From positions 248,001-312,000 of the forward strand of contig NZ_FORP01000007.1 in assembly GCF_900114035.1 (NCBI RefSeq): 64,000 bases of DNA, read 5' to 3'. The notes under the pieces were generated by a model that saw only the letters and a list, made by a program, of their open reading frames with translations, was not told where the DNA came from and made no database searches. Made by a program: the position numbers and the translations under genes. Below are positions 44,856 to 56,586 of this stretch, in pieces; position 1 is the stretch's first letter; every line of letters starts with the position of its first letter. The DNA comes from Amycolatopsis sacchari. Lineage in GTDB: Bacteria; Actinomycetota; Actinomycetes; Mycobacteriales; Pseudonocardiaceae.

Positions 44856-45704
44856 TCAGGCGATCGGCAGCGGCAACACGTTTTCCGTCGCCGCGCGGAG
44901 GGCGTTCCGCATCGCCTCGCGGGGGGCCGGGCGGCCCGTGAAGTGCTCCACCTGGCCGAAAGCCTGGTGCAGCAACATGTCCAGCCCCGTCGCGATCCGG
45001 CCGCCGCGGGCCGCGACCGCCTCCGCCAGCGGGGTGGGCCACGGGTGGTAGACCACGTCGAGCACACACGGCGCCGCCGCCAGCGTGGCCGCGCTGCCCG
45101 CGACCGCCGCGGGCGGCACGGTGCTCACGAGCACCGACACGTCCGACACGACCTTCGCGAAGTCCACTTCGGACCACGCGAGCACCTCCGGCTCGACCCC
45201 GGCACGCTCCGCCGCCGCCACGGCTTCCGCCGCCCGTGCGGGATCCCGCACCACCAGCCGCACCCGGGCCACGCCCAGTTCGGCGAACGCCACCACCGTC
45301 GCCGCCGCCGTGCCGCCCGCGCCGAGGACCAGCCCCGTCGACCCGGGCTCCGCCGCGAACCCGCCCGCCACGCGCACCGCGCCTACGACGCCGTCGACGT
45401 CCGTGCTGTCCGCGAACCACCCGGAATCCCGGCGCACCAGCGTGTTCGCGGCACCCGCCGCGACCGCACGCGGGCTCGCCTCCGCCGCGAACTCCAGCGC
45501 GGCACGCTTGCCCGGCATCGTCACCGACAGCCCAGCCCACTCGGGCCCCAGTCCCGACACGAAACCGGGCAGCGCCTCGGCGTCCACCTCGATGCGCTCG
45601 TAGCTCCAGCCGGTCAGCCCGAGCGCCCGGTACGCGGCTTCGTGCAGCACCGGGGACAGCGAATGCGCGATCGGCTTGCCCAGTACGGCCGCCCTAGTAC
45701 GCAC
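44856..45704 (-). CDS. aroE: Shikimate dehydrogenase
   Basis: The 282-aa NADPH enzyme reduces 3-dehydroshikimate. Motifs are VLGKPIAHSLSPVLHEAAYRALGL (shikimate Ser-Ser side), GLSVTMPGKRAALEF (catalytic Lys in the family block VT.P.K), AANTLVRR, the DSTDVDG loop, and LVLGAGGTAAATVVAFAELG (NADPH). The GTG start (45702-45704) lies 11 bp inside the end of mltG. In most actinobacteria it is followed directly by the prepilin peptidase and aroC; here 10 kb of other DNA intervenes. Confidence 0.94.
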   Translation of the reverse strand: MRTRAAVLGKPIAHSLSPVLHEAAYRALGLTGWSYERIEVDAEALPGFVSGLGPEWAGLSVTMPGKRAALEFAAEASPRAVAAGAANTLVRRDSGWFADSTDVDGVVGAVRVAGGFAAEPGSTGLVLGAGGTAAATVVAFAELGVARVRLVVRDPARAAEAVAAAERAGVEPEVLAWSEVDFAKVVSDVSVLVSTVPPAAVAGSAATLAAAPCVLDVVYHPWPTPLAEAVAARGGRIATGLDMLLHQAFGQVEHFTGRPAPREAMRNALRAATENVLPLPIA

Positions 45705-47238
45705 CGCGCTGCCTCGCCAGGTCCTTGTTCCGGTTGTGCTCCGGCAGCGTCGCCGCGAAGCACGACAACCCGTTCTTCTCGCACTTGACGAAGAAGAACC
45801 AGTCGCCCTCCGTCGGGCGCAGCGCCGCCTGGATGGCGTCCGCGCTCGGCGAACCGATCGGGGTGGGAGGCAGCCCGTTCGTCGTGTAGGTGTTGTAGGC
45901 CCCGGGCCGCTGGCGATCCGCGTCCGTGGTGGTCACGACCGGCTTGTCGAGCAGGTAGTTCACCGTCGAGTCCAGCTGCAGCCGCTGGTTCTGCCCGAGC
46001 CGGTTGTAGATGACGCGGGAGATCTTGCCGAAGTCCGCGCTCACGCCCTCCCGTTCGACCAGCGAGGCGATCGTCAGCACCTGGTACGGGTTCTCCCCCT
46101 GCACCGAGGTCGACGCCGCCAGGCCCGCCGCCTGGACCTTGGTCGCCGAGCTCTTCAGCACGAACCCGAGCAGCTCCTGCGCGCTCCAGCCGGGCTTGAC
46201 GTCGTACACGCCCGGCGCCACGAGACCTTCGATCCGGCGCGGATCGGTGCTCTTGCCCGCGACGCTCGCGGCCCAGTCCGGCACGCCCATCGCCGCGAGG
46301 TCGGCCGACGCCGCCGTCTTACGCAGGTCGTCGGTGGACACGCACGTGCTCTTCCCGTTGAGGTCCGCGCACGAAGCCTTGGACAGCAGGCTGAACACGC
46401 CCGGGGTCACAGTGCCGTCGGGCTGCGTGATGTCGTCGAGCTGGGTGCCGGCGCGGACCTGCAGCACACCCACGCGTGCGTCCGCCGACGTCAGCTTCGC
46501 GACGGCCGCCGCACCGGACATCTTCGTCTTCATCACGTAGTAGCCCGGCTGGAGGCTCAGCACCTTCGTGTTGTCCTCGCTGGCCTTCACGAACGCCTTC
46601 GCGCTCGCCACCACGCCCGCGTTCATCAGCTCGGCGCCGATCGCGTTCGTCGAGTCGCCCTGGCCGATCTCGATCACGACGTCGCCTTCGCCGCTGCCGT
46701 CGTAGTCGGCGTAGCCGAAGACCTTGTCGATGCCGTACCAGGCGCCCGCGCCGATCAACGCGATCACGGCCAGCGCGGCGACCCACCGGAACATCCGGCG
46801 GCCCCGGCCGGCCCGCTTCGGCCGCTCGTCCTCGTCGTCGGGCGGCTCGATGTACTCCGGCTCGGCCCGCTCGTCCTCCGGGTAGTCGTCGGCGTAATCG
46901 CCGTCGTAGTCGTCCTCGGCGTACTCCTCGGCTTCCTCGCCGTCGTAGTCGTCCTCGTAGTACTCGTAGTCCTGGACGGGGATGACGTCGGTCGGCGTGT
47001 CGTCCGGCGGGATCTGCCGCGGGCGCGGCCGCCGCGGGGGCACCGGGCGGTCGTCGAACAGGTCCAGCCCGTGGTCGGCCTGCGGAGGACGGCGCACCGG
47101 CGGCCGGCGCACGGGCGGCGGCTCCTGCGGCACCGGCCGGGCGTGCCGCGGCGGCAGGTTGCGGGGCAGGGGCGGAGGCGGCGGCCCCGGGCGGCGCCGG
47201 CGCCCGCCGGGCGGCAACGGCGGAAGCTCGGAGCTCAC
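45694..47238 (-). CDS. mltG: Endolytic murein transglycosylase
   Basis: This 514-aa protein has a cytoplasmic N-terminus of about 165 residues that is first Pro/Arg-rich, then very acidic and Tyr-rich ([24 protein letters not shown]..). One membrane helix follows ([20 protein letters not shown], about 168-187), then the LysM-like and YceG domains with the catalytic Glu in [23 protein letters not shown] and [23 protein letters not shown]. It sets glycan strand length outside the membrane. It is coupled to ruvX by a short overlap. Confidence 0.94.
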   Translation of the reverse strand: MSSELPPLPPGGRRRRPGPPPPPLPRNLPPRHARPVPQEPPPVRRPPVRRPPQADHGLDLFDDRPVPPRRPRPRQIPPDDTPTDVIPVQDYEYYEDDYDGEEAEEYAEDDYDGDYADDYPEDERAEPEYIEPPDDEDERPKRAGRGRRMFRWVAALAVIALIGAGAWYGIDKVFGYADYDGSGEGDVVIEIGQGDSTNAIGAELMNAGVVASAKAFVKASEDNTKVLSLQPGYYVMKTKMSGAAAVAKLTSADARVGVLQVRAGTQLDDITQPDGTVTPGVFSLLSKASCADLNGKSTCVSTDDLRKTAASADLAAMGVPDWAASVAGKSTDPRRIEGLVAPGVYDVKPGWSAQELLGFVLKSSATKVQAAGLAASTSVQGENPYQVLTIASLVEREGVSADFGKISRVIYNRLGQNQRLQLDSTVNYLLDKPVVTTTDADRQRPGAYNTYTTNGLPPTPIGSPSADAIQAALRPTEGDWFFFVKCEKNGLSCFAATLPEHNRNKDLARQRGAY

Positions 47239-47722
47239 GATCGGCCCTCCCGCGCCAGGTGTGCGGCCCGGCCGTCGAGCCAGCCCTGCAGGATCTCCAC
47301 CGCGGCGGCCTGGTCGACCACCGCGCGCTGCTTGCGTCCCTTGACGCCTCGCTGCGACAGCATGCGGGCCGCGCTGACCGTGGTCAAGCGCTCGTCGGCC
47401 AACCGTACCGGGACCGGGGCGATCCGCCCGGCGAGCTTTCCGGCGTAGGCAACGGCGATCTCGGCGGCCTGGCCGTGCCGGTCCGCGAGCGTCCTCGGCA
47501 GGCCCACGATCACCTCCACCACCTCGTGCTCGGAGACGAGGCCGGCCAGCTGGTCGAGGTCACTGTCACTGTGCGCATCACGCGACAGGGTAACGAGGGG
47601 GGACGCGAGCACCGGGGCGGGATCGCTCAGCGCGACCCCGACCCGGACGGACCCGACATCCACGGCGAGACGGCGGCCGGCCCCGGGATCGGACTCCCCG
47701 GGCCGGTCGGCGGTGCGGGCGG

Positions 47723-47726
<4 letters not shown>
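47235..47726 (-). CDS. ruvX: Holliday junction resolvase-like RuvX/YqgF
   Basis: This 163-aa RNase H-fold nuclease has [17 protein letters not shown] (first Asp), [17 protein letters not shown], and [19 protein letters not shown] with a second acid, then the [19 protein letters not shown] end (third Asp). It acts in pre-16S rRNA end processing and/or recombination. It starts with GTG and overlaps the alaS stop by 4 bp, in the conserved alaS-ruvX-mltG-aroE order. Confidence 0.94.
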
Positions 47727-50383
<2,657 letters not shown>

Positions 50384-50407
50384 TGTCTTTCCTACGAAGG
50401 CTGGGGC

Positions 50408-50426
50408 GGCGGGGCGGGACCCCGCC
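50408..50426. terminator. GC hairpin upstream of alaS
   Basis: GGCGGGG (50408-50414) pairs with CCCCGCC (50420-50426) over a 5-nt loop. It lies between the DUF6167-like gene and alaS, 25 bp before the alaS start. It could terminate upstream transcription or shape the alaS leader; no T-run is seen. Confidence 0.35.
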
Positions 50427-50476
50427 GGAGTTTCCGGGACGCGGCGACGGCGGAGAGCGGAAGTGCGGGAAAGCGC

Positions 50477-50773
50477 TCAGCCCTCCGCCCGGCGCGCTCG
50501 CGCCGGGCGCGCGGCGTGCCGGCCCGCCGCCGGCCGCGGGGCGGGCACACCCGACCGCTGCTCCACCATGTCCCGCAGCTCCTGTTCCCGTTCGCTCATC
50601 CCGGCGCGGATGTCGGCGCCGAACGAACCGATGGCGCCCGCCAGCTCCTGCACCGCGTCACCGAGGTTGGCGGCCAGCCCGGCGGGCGTGGCCTGGCGGG
50701 CCGTGCGGCCCGCCTTGCGGGTGACCGCGACACCCGCCGCGACACCCACTCCCAGCCAGAATAGCCGCTTCAT
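50477..50773 (-). CDS. Small membrane-anchored protein (DUF6167-like)
   Basis: This 98-aa protein has one N-terminal hydrophobic stretch (RLFWLGVGVAAGVAVTRKAG, 3-22), an amphipathic helix (about 33-70) and an Arg/Ala/Pro-rich tail. Such proteins regularly lie between alaS and a DUF948 protein in actinobacteria. The start overlaps the DUF948 stop by 4 bp. The function is unknown. Confidence 0.75.
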   Translation of the reverse strand: MKRLFWLGVGVAAGVAVTRKAGRTARQATPAGLAANLGDAVQELAGAIGSFGADIRAGMSEREQELRDMVEQRSGVPAPRPAAGRHAARPARARRAEG

Positions 50774-51180
50774 GACCTGCCGCTCCCCCGGTTGCGGCGG
50801 CGCGAGTGCTTGCCGTCCACCTCGCCCTTGGCCTTGCGGCGGGCGCGGATGGCCTTGCTGACGCCGTAGGACAGCGCGGCGGTCTTCACCAGCGGGCCGC
50901 CGAGGGTCGCGGTGAACACCGACGACAGCGCCGAGACGTTGCCGCTGACCGCCTGCGCGTTCGCGGTGATCCCGTCCACGCGCTCCAGCTGCGTGTTCAC
51001 GTGGGTGATGGTCTCGTTGGCCCCGACGAGGATCGGGTCCGAGTTCTCGTGCGCCTTGCGGATCGCGATGGTCGCCTCGTCCAGGGTGCGGCCGAGCTTG
51101 AGCAACGGGATCGCCAGCAGCAGCACCAACAGCACGAATGCACCAGCGGCGATCAGCGCGGCGATCTGCCCTGCCGACAC
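50770..51180 (-). CDS. DUF948 membrane protein
   Basis: In this 136-aa protein the N-terminal helix (AALIAAGAFVLLVLLLAIPLLKLG, 7-30) anchors a long amphipathic helical region (34-85: LDEATIAIRKAHENSDPILVGANETITHVNTQLERVDGITANAQ) likely to form a coiled coil, then a second weak hydrophobic part and a basic tail (KAIRARRKAKGEVDGKHSRRRNRG). This is the DUF948 layout. It is coupled to the next small protein. Confidence 0.8.
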   Translation of the reverse strand: MSAGQIAALIAAGAFVLLVLLLAIPLLKLGRTLDEATIAIRKAHENSDPILVGANETITHVNTQLERVDGITANAQAVSGNVSALSSVFTATLGGPLVKTAALSYGVSKAIRARRKAKGEVDGKHSRRRNRGSGRS

Positions 51181-51250
51181 AGGACCTCCTTCAAGGGGCG
51201 ACGGCGTGAATGCCGGTCAGGCTACCGTGCTGCCGCGCTTCCGGCCCGGG

Positions 51251-52099
51251 CTACCCCTGGCGTGTCCCGTAGTAGAGGGTGGCCATGTCCTCGTCCGCGT
51301 GCCCGGCGTCCACCGCGGCCTCCAGGTGCGCCAGCGCCGCGCGCACGCTGCCGAGGTCGACCCCCTCGCCCGCGGCGTCGAGGACCAGCCGCGCGTCCTT
51401 CGCGGCGTGCCGGGCGGCGAACGACAGCGGGTACTCCCCCGAGATCATCGCGCCACCCTTGGCGTGGGCGTACGGGGAGTCGAGCGCGCCGCCGGAAATG
51501 GCGTCCAGGAACAGCTTCGGGTCCACCCCCAGCTCCCCGGCCAGTGCCACGCTCTCCGCGGTCGCGTTGGTCAGGGCGAGCACCCACGCGTTGGCGACGA
51601 GCTTGAGCCTGCTGCCCGCGCCCGCCGGGCCGAGCCACACGGTGCGGGAGCCGATGGCGTCGAAGACCGGCGCGCAACGCTCGCGCAGCTCCTCCGGACC
51701 TGAGGCGAGCACGACGAGCTTGCCCTGCTCGGCGGGCTGTTTCGTGCCCAGCACGGGCGCGTCGACGAAGGCGACCCCGGCCTTGTCGGCGAGCGCGGCG
51801 AGCCTTTCGGTCCACTCGACACCCACGGTGCTGGCCTGGATCCACACCGGGACGTCGGTCAGCGCGGCCTCGGCCACCTCGTGCACGACGGGCCCGTCGG
51901 CGAGCATGGTGAGCGCGAAGTCGGCTCCGGCCACCGCGTCCTGAGGGGTGTCCGCGATCTCGACGCCGTGCTCCGCGAGCGGTTCCGCCTTCTCGCGGCT
52001 GCGGTTCCAGGCACGCACGCGCAGCCCGGCGGCGGCGAGGTTCGCCGCCATCGGCGCGCCCATGATCCCGGTTCCCAGCACGGCCACGGTGTCGGTCAT
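51251..52099 (-). CDS. NAD(P)-dependent oxidoreductase, 3-hydroxyisobutyrate dehydrogenase family
   Basis: This 282-aa protein has the Rossmann motif VAVLGTGIMGAPMAANLAAAG at the N-terminus, then TMLADGPVVHEV, the substrate loop FVDAPVLGTKQPAEQGKL (family DAPVSGG, here with GTK), GAGSRLKLVANAW with the catalytic Lys, and GGALDSPYAHAKGGAMISGEY. ATG 52099 gives the usual start MTDTVAVLG, so the five-codon longer frame is rejected. It sits between rarA and the DUF948 gene, where most relatives have nothing. Confidence 0.9.
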   Translation of the reverse strand: MTDTVAVLGTGIMGAPMAANLAAAGLRVRAWNRSREKAEPLAEHGVEIADTPQDAVAGADFALTMLADGPVVHEVAEAALTDVPVWIQASTVGVEWTERLAALADKAGVAFVDAPVLGTKQPAEQGKLVVLASGPEELRERCAPVFDAIGSRTVWLGPAGAGSRLKLVANAWVLALTNATAESVALAGELGVDPKLFLDAISGGALDSPYAHAKGGAMISGEYPLSFAARHAAKDARLVLDAAGEGVDLGSVRAALAHLEAAVDAGHADEDMATLYYGTRQG

Positions 52100-52143
52100 C
52101 CAGCGCCTCCTCAAGTCCTCGCGTATAGGTCGTTATACGGGGA

Positions 52144-53505
52144 TCACTCCCCGCGAACGGTCCGGCGCAGCCGGGGTACCCGTTCCGCGAGCGTTCGCTC
52201 GGCCCCGCGCTGGGTCGGGTGGTAGTAGTCACGGCCGACGAGCTCGTCCGGCGGGTACTGCTGCGGCAGCACGCCCTCCGGCACGTCGTGCGGGTAGCGG
52301 TACCCCTGGGCGTTGCCGAGCTTGGCGGCGCCCGCGTAGTGCCCGTCGCGCAGGTGCGGCGGCACGGTCCCGATCCGGCCGGCGCGCACGTCCGCCAGCG
52401 CCGCGTCGATCCCCGTCACCACCGCGTTCGACTTCGGCGCGGTGGCCAGGTGGATGGTGGCCTGCGCCAGCGCGAGACGGCCCTCGGGCATGCCGATGAA
52501 CTGCACCGCGTGCGCGGCGGCGACGGCCGCCTGCAGCGCGGTCGGGTCGGCGAGGCCGATGTCCTCGCTGGCGTGCACGACGAGGCGGCGCGCGAGGAAC
52601 CGCGGGTCCTCCCCGGCCTCGATCATCCGCGCCAGGTAGTGCAGCGCGGCGTCCACATCGGACCCGCGGATCGACTTGATGAACGCGCTGATCACGTCGT
52701 AGTGCTGGTCGCCGTCGCGGTCGTAGCGCACCGCGGCCTTGTCCACGGTCGCCTCGACGGTGGCGAGGTCGATCGTGCGGTGCTCCGTGGCCGCCGCCGC
52801 GTCCGCCGCGGCCTCCAGCGCGGTGAGCGCCCGGCGCGCGTCCCCGGAGGCCAGCCGTACCAGGTGTTCCTCGGCCTCCTCGGTCAGCTCCAGCTCGCCG
52901 CCCAGGCCGCGTTCGTCGGCCAGTGCGCGGCGGATCAGCTCACGCACGTCGTCGTCGGTCAGCGGGCGCAGCTGCAGCACCAGCGAACGCGACAGCAGCG
53001 GCGAGACGACCGAGAACGACGGGTTCTCCGTGGTGGCGGCGACGAGCAGCACCGTGCGGTCCTCGACCGCGCCCAGCAGCGCGTCCTGCTGGGTCTTGGA
53101 AAACCGGTGCACCTCGTCGATGAACAGCACGGTGTTCTCGGCGTTGTACATCCGGCGGCGGCGGGCTTCCTCGATGACCCCGCGCACCTCCTTGACGCCC
53201 GCCGACAACGCCGAGAGCGCCACGAACCGGCGGCCCGTGGCGGTGGAGACCAGGTTCGCCAGCGTCGTCTTGCCCGTGCCGGGCGGGCCGTAGAGCAGGA
53301 CCGACGCCGGTGCGGCACCCTCGACGAGCCGCCGCAGCGGCGCGCCCTCGCGCAGCAGGTGCTGCTGGCCCACCACCTCGTCCAGCGTCCGCGGCCGCAT
53401 GCGCACCGCGAGCGGGGAACCCGGCGGCACGACCGGCTCCGGCGGCGCCCCGACCGGATCGGGGCGCTCCAGATCCGGGTTCACAGTGAAGAGTTCGTCC
53501 TGCAC
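52144..53505 (-). CDS. rarA: Replication-associated recombination protein A (RarA/MgsA)
   Basis: The 453-aa AAA+ ATPase of stalled forks and gap repair has Walker [16 protein letters not shown] (about 70-84), Walker [26 protein letters not shown], sensor 1 [13 protein letters not shown] and the C-terminal tetramer domain ([38 protein letters not shown]). It starts with GTG at 53503-53505. The 3' end of the SGNH hydrolase gene overlaps its first 25 bp. Confidence 0.96.
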   Translation of the reverse strand: MQDELFTVNPDLERPDPVGAPPEPVVPPGSPLAVRMRPRTLDEVVGQQHLLREGAPLRRLVEGAAPASVLLYGPPGTGKTTLANLVSTATGRRFVALSALSAGVKEVRGVIEEARRRRMYNAENTVLFIDEVHRFSKTQQDALLGAVEDRTVLLVAATTENPSFSVVSPLLSRSLVLQLRPLTDDDVRELIRRALADERGLGGELELTEEAEEHLVRLASGDARRALTALEAAADAAAATEHRTIDLATVEATVDKAAVRYDRDGDQHYDVISAFIKSIRGSDVDAALHYLARMIEAGEDPRFLARRLVVHASEDIGLADPTALQAAVAAAHAVQFIGMPEGRLALAQATIHLATAPKSNAVVTGIDAALADVRAGRIGTVPPHLRDGHYAGAAKLGNAQGYRYPHDVPEGVLPQQYPPDELVGRDYYHPTQRGAERTLAERVPRLRRTVRGE

Positions 53506-54359
53506 TCCTCCACGTTAACGGGGACCTCCGACACTGTTTGCGAGCGCCAGGTCAGGTACGACTGCTTGGCCGAGGCGGCCATGATGCCCGCGGCGTAGGG
53601 CAGCAGGTCGCGGCCCCGCCGCCACAGCCACGGCACCCCCTTCACCACGAGCCAGCCCACGTGGTCGATCGTGCGCGGCCGCACGCCGCCCGAGCACACC
53701 AGGCTGACCGGCTCCGGCACGGCGATCCCCGCGCCCGCCAGCAGCTCGGTGAGCCCGCGCGCGAGCAGGCGGTGCCCCAGCTCCGAGGGGTGCAGGCGGT
53801 CCACGCTCCACGCCGACAGGTCGTAGGCGCCCGGCACCGCCCCCAGGTCGAGGCACGGCACCCCGTGCCGGCGCACGACCCCGTCCACGGCGGCGTTCAG
53901 CTCGTCGATGCGGGACTTCAGCGCCCGGTGGAGCGGGCCGGGCAGCCGGAACACGCGGCCGTGGTCGTGGAAGCGCACGGGCACCACCACCGCCCCGGCC
54001 GCGGTCAGCGTCGTCACGACGTGGTCGAGGTCGGCGGCGACCGAGGCGGCGTCGAAGTCCGAGCGCAGGGTGTCGTTCATGCCGGCGATCACCACCGCCA
54101 CGTCGGGCCGGTGCGCGGCCGCCGCGGGCACCTGTTCGTAGCGCACGCACCGCAGGCGCGCACCGGTGAAGGAGGTGTTGAGGTAGCCCTCGGGCGCCAC
54201 GGCCAGCGCCTGCGCGACGAACGGGCCGACACCGCGCCAGCCGCGGCCGGGCACCGGGTCGCCGAGCCCCACGGCGGTCGAGTCACCGAGCACGGCCAGG
54301 CGCCGCACCCGTCGGGGCATCGCTTCGGTCGGGGGGATCTGCTCGCTCAGCGCGGTCAC
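53481..54359 (-). CDS. SGNH/GDSL-family hydrolase
   Basis: In this 292-aa protein block I is [15 protein letters not shown] (Ser nucleophile, about 22-35), block [17 protein letters not shown] (Gly/Asn), and block [18 protein letters not shown] (Asp/His). No signal peptide is evident. A C-terminal hydrophobic and aromatic stretch (about 225-260) may touch the membrane. The most likely start is GTG 54357-54359; an internal ATG 14 codons later is possible. It is presumably an esterase of unknown substrate. Confidence 0.85.
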   Translation of the reverse strand: MTALSEQIPPTEAMPRRVRRLAVLGDSTAVGLGDPVPGRGWRGVGPFVAQALAVAPEGYLNTSFTGARLRCVRYEQVPAAAAHRPDVAVVIAGMNDTLRSDFDAASVAADLDHVVTTLTAAGAVVVPVRFHDHGRVFRLPGPLHRALKSRIDELNAAVDGVVRRHGVPCLDLGAVPGAYDLSAWSVDRLHPSELGHRLLARGLTELLAGAGIAVPEPVSLVCSGGVRPRTIDHVGWLVVKGVPWLWRRGRDLLPYAAGIMAASAKQSYLTWRSQTVSEVPVNVEECRTNSSL

Positions 54360-54424
54360 GCCTACAGAGGCTCGGACACGCAGGCTCACCGCGGGTGAGC
54401 GCCGGGTAACGAGGCCGGGATGTT

Positions 54425-55588
54425 CTACCGAAATGCTGGGTACAGCGGCAGCTCGAGCCCCGGCCCGTGCCGCGCGTCGAGCGCCGCGGCGACGGCGGTG
54501 GCGTGCCCGGCGACCTCGCGCCGCCCCAGCCGCTCCGCGTCCACCGCCAGGTTGCGCCACCAGGTGACCAGCGCGGCGGGCTTGTCGCCGCCGCCCGCGA
54601 GCACCGTCCAGGTGCTGACCCAGACCAGCAGCAGCTGGTGGTCCAGCAGGTGCGCGAACAACACGTCGTTGTCGGCCAGCCCCGGCCAGACCGCGATGAC
54701 CTCCGACCGCCACGCGGCGACCATCGCCTCGCTCATGCCCGCGGGCAGCGCGAGCGGCTCGGGGCAGGTCGCGAAGGGCACCCGCAGGTGCGCGGCGTCG
54801 ATCAGCGCGTTGCGCACGCGTCCGCGTTCGAAGTCGAGGAACCGCACTCCACCGCTGGTCACGAGGTTGTTGTCCGGGCTGAGGTCGACCGGGCTGAACG
54901 CGCGGTAGGCCAGCGACCTCGCGCGCTCCAGCGCCGCCGCGGCGAACTCCCGCACCTCCTCCGGCGTGTCCACGCCCAGGTGCTCGGACAGCAGCGCGGA
55001 GAGCTGGGCGGACGCCGCGCCGGGGGTGCTGTCCTCGTGCTTGACCGGGCCGCCGAGCCTGCGCAGCAGCGCGTCGAAATCCGCCTCGCGCCCGGCGGTC
55101 GTGGCGTGCATCCGGCCGAGGGAGCGCGCCCACGACAGCAGCGCCCGCTCAGCGGCACGGGCGTCGCGCCCCCGCAGCTTGTCCCGCAACGTCGGTGCGG
55201 CGCCGAGGTCGTCGATCACCAGGACCCGGCGGGCACCGTCGTGCGCCAGCAGCTCCGGGCACATCCGCTCCTCGGGCGGCAGCGCCGTGAACAGCTGGTA
55301 GCTCACCGCCTCCTGGGCGAACGGGTCGGGCGCGGCCTCCGGCTTCGCCTCGGGGTAGTGCTTGATGACCAGGGTGCGCGGCAGGCCGAAGGGCGAGGAC
55401 GCGATCTTCGCCCTGACCACCGTCGCCGGGCCGCTGCCCGGCAGTGCCTCGGGGTCCACGAGGGCGATGGCACTGCCGAAGCGGTGTTCGAGCACCGCCT
55501 CCCCGGCCGCGACCGCCGCCGCGACGGCCGGGTCCACGGGAGTACCTGCTGTGCCTGCGGTGTTGTCTTCGGAAGTCTCCACGGTCAT
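54425..55588 (-). CDS. APH/choline-kinase-like phosphotransferase
   Basis: This 387-aa protein-kinase-like protein has TLVIKHYPE (ATP Lys), VLVIDDLGAAPTL (hinge), the catalytic loop AFSPVDLSPDNNLV (Asp and Asn kept; the usual first His is replaced) and RFLDFERGRVRN (metal Asp). It is of the aminoglycoside phosphotransferase fold, but so general that no drug substrate can be claimed. ATG 55588 gives the N-terminus MTVETSEDNT. Confidence 0.8.
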   Translation of the reverse strand: MTVETSEDNTAGTAGTPVDPAVAAAVAAGEAVLEHRFGSAIALVDPEALPGSGPATVVRAKIASSPFGLPRTLVIKHYPEAKPEAAPDPFAQEAVSYQLFTALPPEERMCPELLAHDGARRVLVIDDLGAAPTLRDKLRGRDARAAERALLSWARSLGRMHATTAGREADFDALLRRLGGPVKHEDSTPGAASAQLSALLSEHLGVDTPEEVREFAAAALERARSLAYRAFSPVDLSPDNNLVTSGGVRFLDFERGRVRNALIDAAHLRVPFATCPEPLALPAGMSEAMVAAWRSEVIAVWPGLADNDVLFAHLLDHQLLLVWVSTWTVLAGGGDKPAALVTWWRNLAVDAERLGRREVAGHATAVAAALDARHGPGLELPLYPAFR

Positions 55589-55634
55589 CGTCTTCGACCC
55601 TACTAGCGGCCCGAGGGCCAACTCCACCACCATT

Positions 55635-56582
55635 TCAGCCCGCGGACAGCGGGCGGCCACCCGTGCGCACCCGCTGTCCCCTGCGGCGCAGTGCCAGCAC
55701 GACGGCGGCGGCCGCCACGATGCCGATGAGGTTCACCACGAGCTGCGCCACCGACTCCAACGAGCGGCGCCAGTCCCCGGTGACGGCCGCGACCGCGGCG
55801 TACCCGGCGGCGGGCACCGTGGTCACCGAGATGAACACGCCCACCAGCGCGGCGGACTTGGCGGAGGTCATCGCGAGCATGCCCGCGGCACCGGCGAGCA
55901 GCGCGACGATCAGCGAGTACCAGCCGACCTCGTAGACGAAGTCGACCTGCGGGTGCTCCCCCGAACGGAACGCCGACACGTCCAGCAGCCCCACGAGCTC
56001 GCTCAGCAGCGTCACCCCCGCGGTGACCGCCATCGCGACCGGGAAGCCGATGCCGAGCGCGGCGCCCGCGCGGCGCATCAGGTCACCGCGCCGCAGCACG
56101 AGCCCCACGGCGAGGGCCGCGAGCGGCCCGAACTCCGGCCCCACGACCATCGCCCCGACGATCGTCACCGGCGAGTCGGTGATCACGCCCACCGACGCCA
56201 GCAGGCACGCGATGGCCAGGAACGCCAGGAACGTCCCGTTGAGGCGGGACTCCTCGCCGGTGCGGCTGAGCAGCTCCTCCCACACCACCGCGTCGGCGCT
56301 CTCCCCCGGCGCGGCCTCCTCGGCCCGGTCGGCGGAGTCGGACAGCGCCGTGTCGAGCGACTCCAGCGTGATGCCGCCGTGGTGGTCGAGGTCCAGCCCG
56401 CACAGCAGGTCGAGGATCTCGTCCGCCGCCTCACGCGCGACGTCGGCCTCGATGAGGTCGCCCGCCGGCTCGAGCGCGGCGCCCCGGTGCACGACGATGT
56501 GTGCCGTGCCCGGGTGCGACCGCAGCCGCGCCAGCGCCTCGTCCGTGCTGCCCGCCGGGCTGATCACCCGCAGGTGCAGCAC
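55635..56582 (-). CDS. DUF389 membrane protein
   Basis: In this 315-aa protein residues 1-80 form a cytoplasmic ACT-like part (LHLRVISPAGSTDEALARLRSHPG). Six or more helices follow; the most typical piece is VTIVGAMVVGPEFGPLAALAVGLVLRR (DUF389 core, about 140-166), then FISVTTVPAAGYAAVAA. Its function is unknown, although the family has been linked to transport. GTG start, 46 bp from the kinase start on the right side of the same strand. Its stop comes 46 bp before the kinase start codon region. Confidence 0.85.
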   Translation of the reverse strand: MLHLRVISPAGSTDEALARLRSHPGTAHIVVHRGAALEPAGDLIEADVAREAADEILDLLCGLDLDHHGGITLESLDTALSDSADRAEEAAPGESADAVVWEELLSRTGEESRLNGTFLAFLAIACLLASVGVITDSPVTIVGAMVVGPEFGPLAALAVGLVLRRGDLMRRAGAALGIGFPVAMAVTAGVTLLSELVGLLDVSAFRSGEHPQVDFVYEVGWYSLIVALLAGAAGMLAMTSAKSAALVGVFISVTTVPAAGYAAVAAVTGDWRRSLESVAQLVVNLIGIVAAAAVVLALRRRGQRVRTGGRPLSAG

Positions 56583-56586
56583 CGGC

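Noticed and set aside
54425-55588. Aminoglycoside resistance kinase
   Set aside because: Only the general APH fold is present and the catalytic His is replaced; the position next to DUF389 and aspS suggests a chromosomal household gene.
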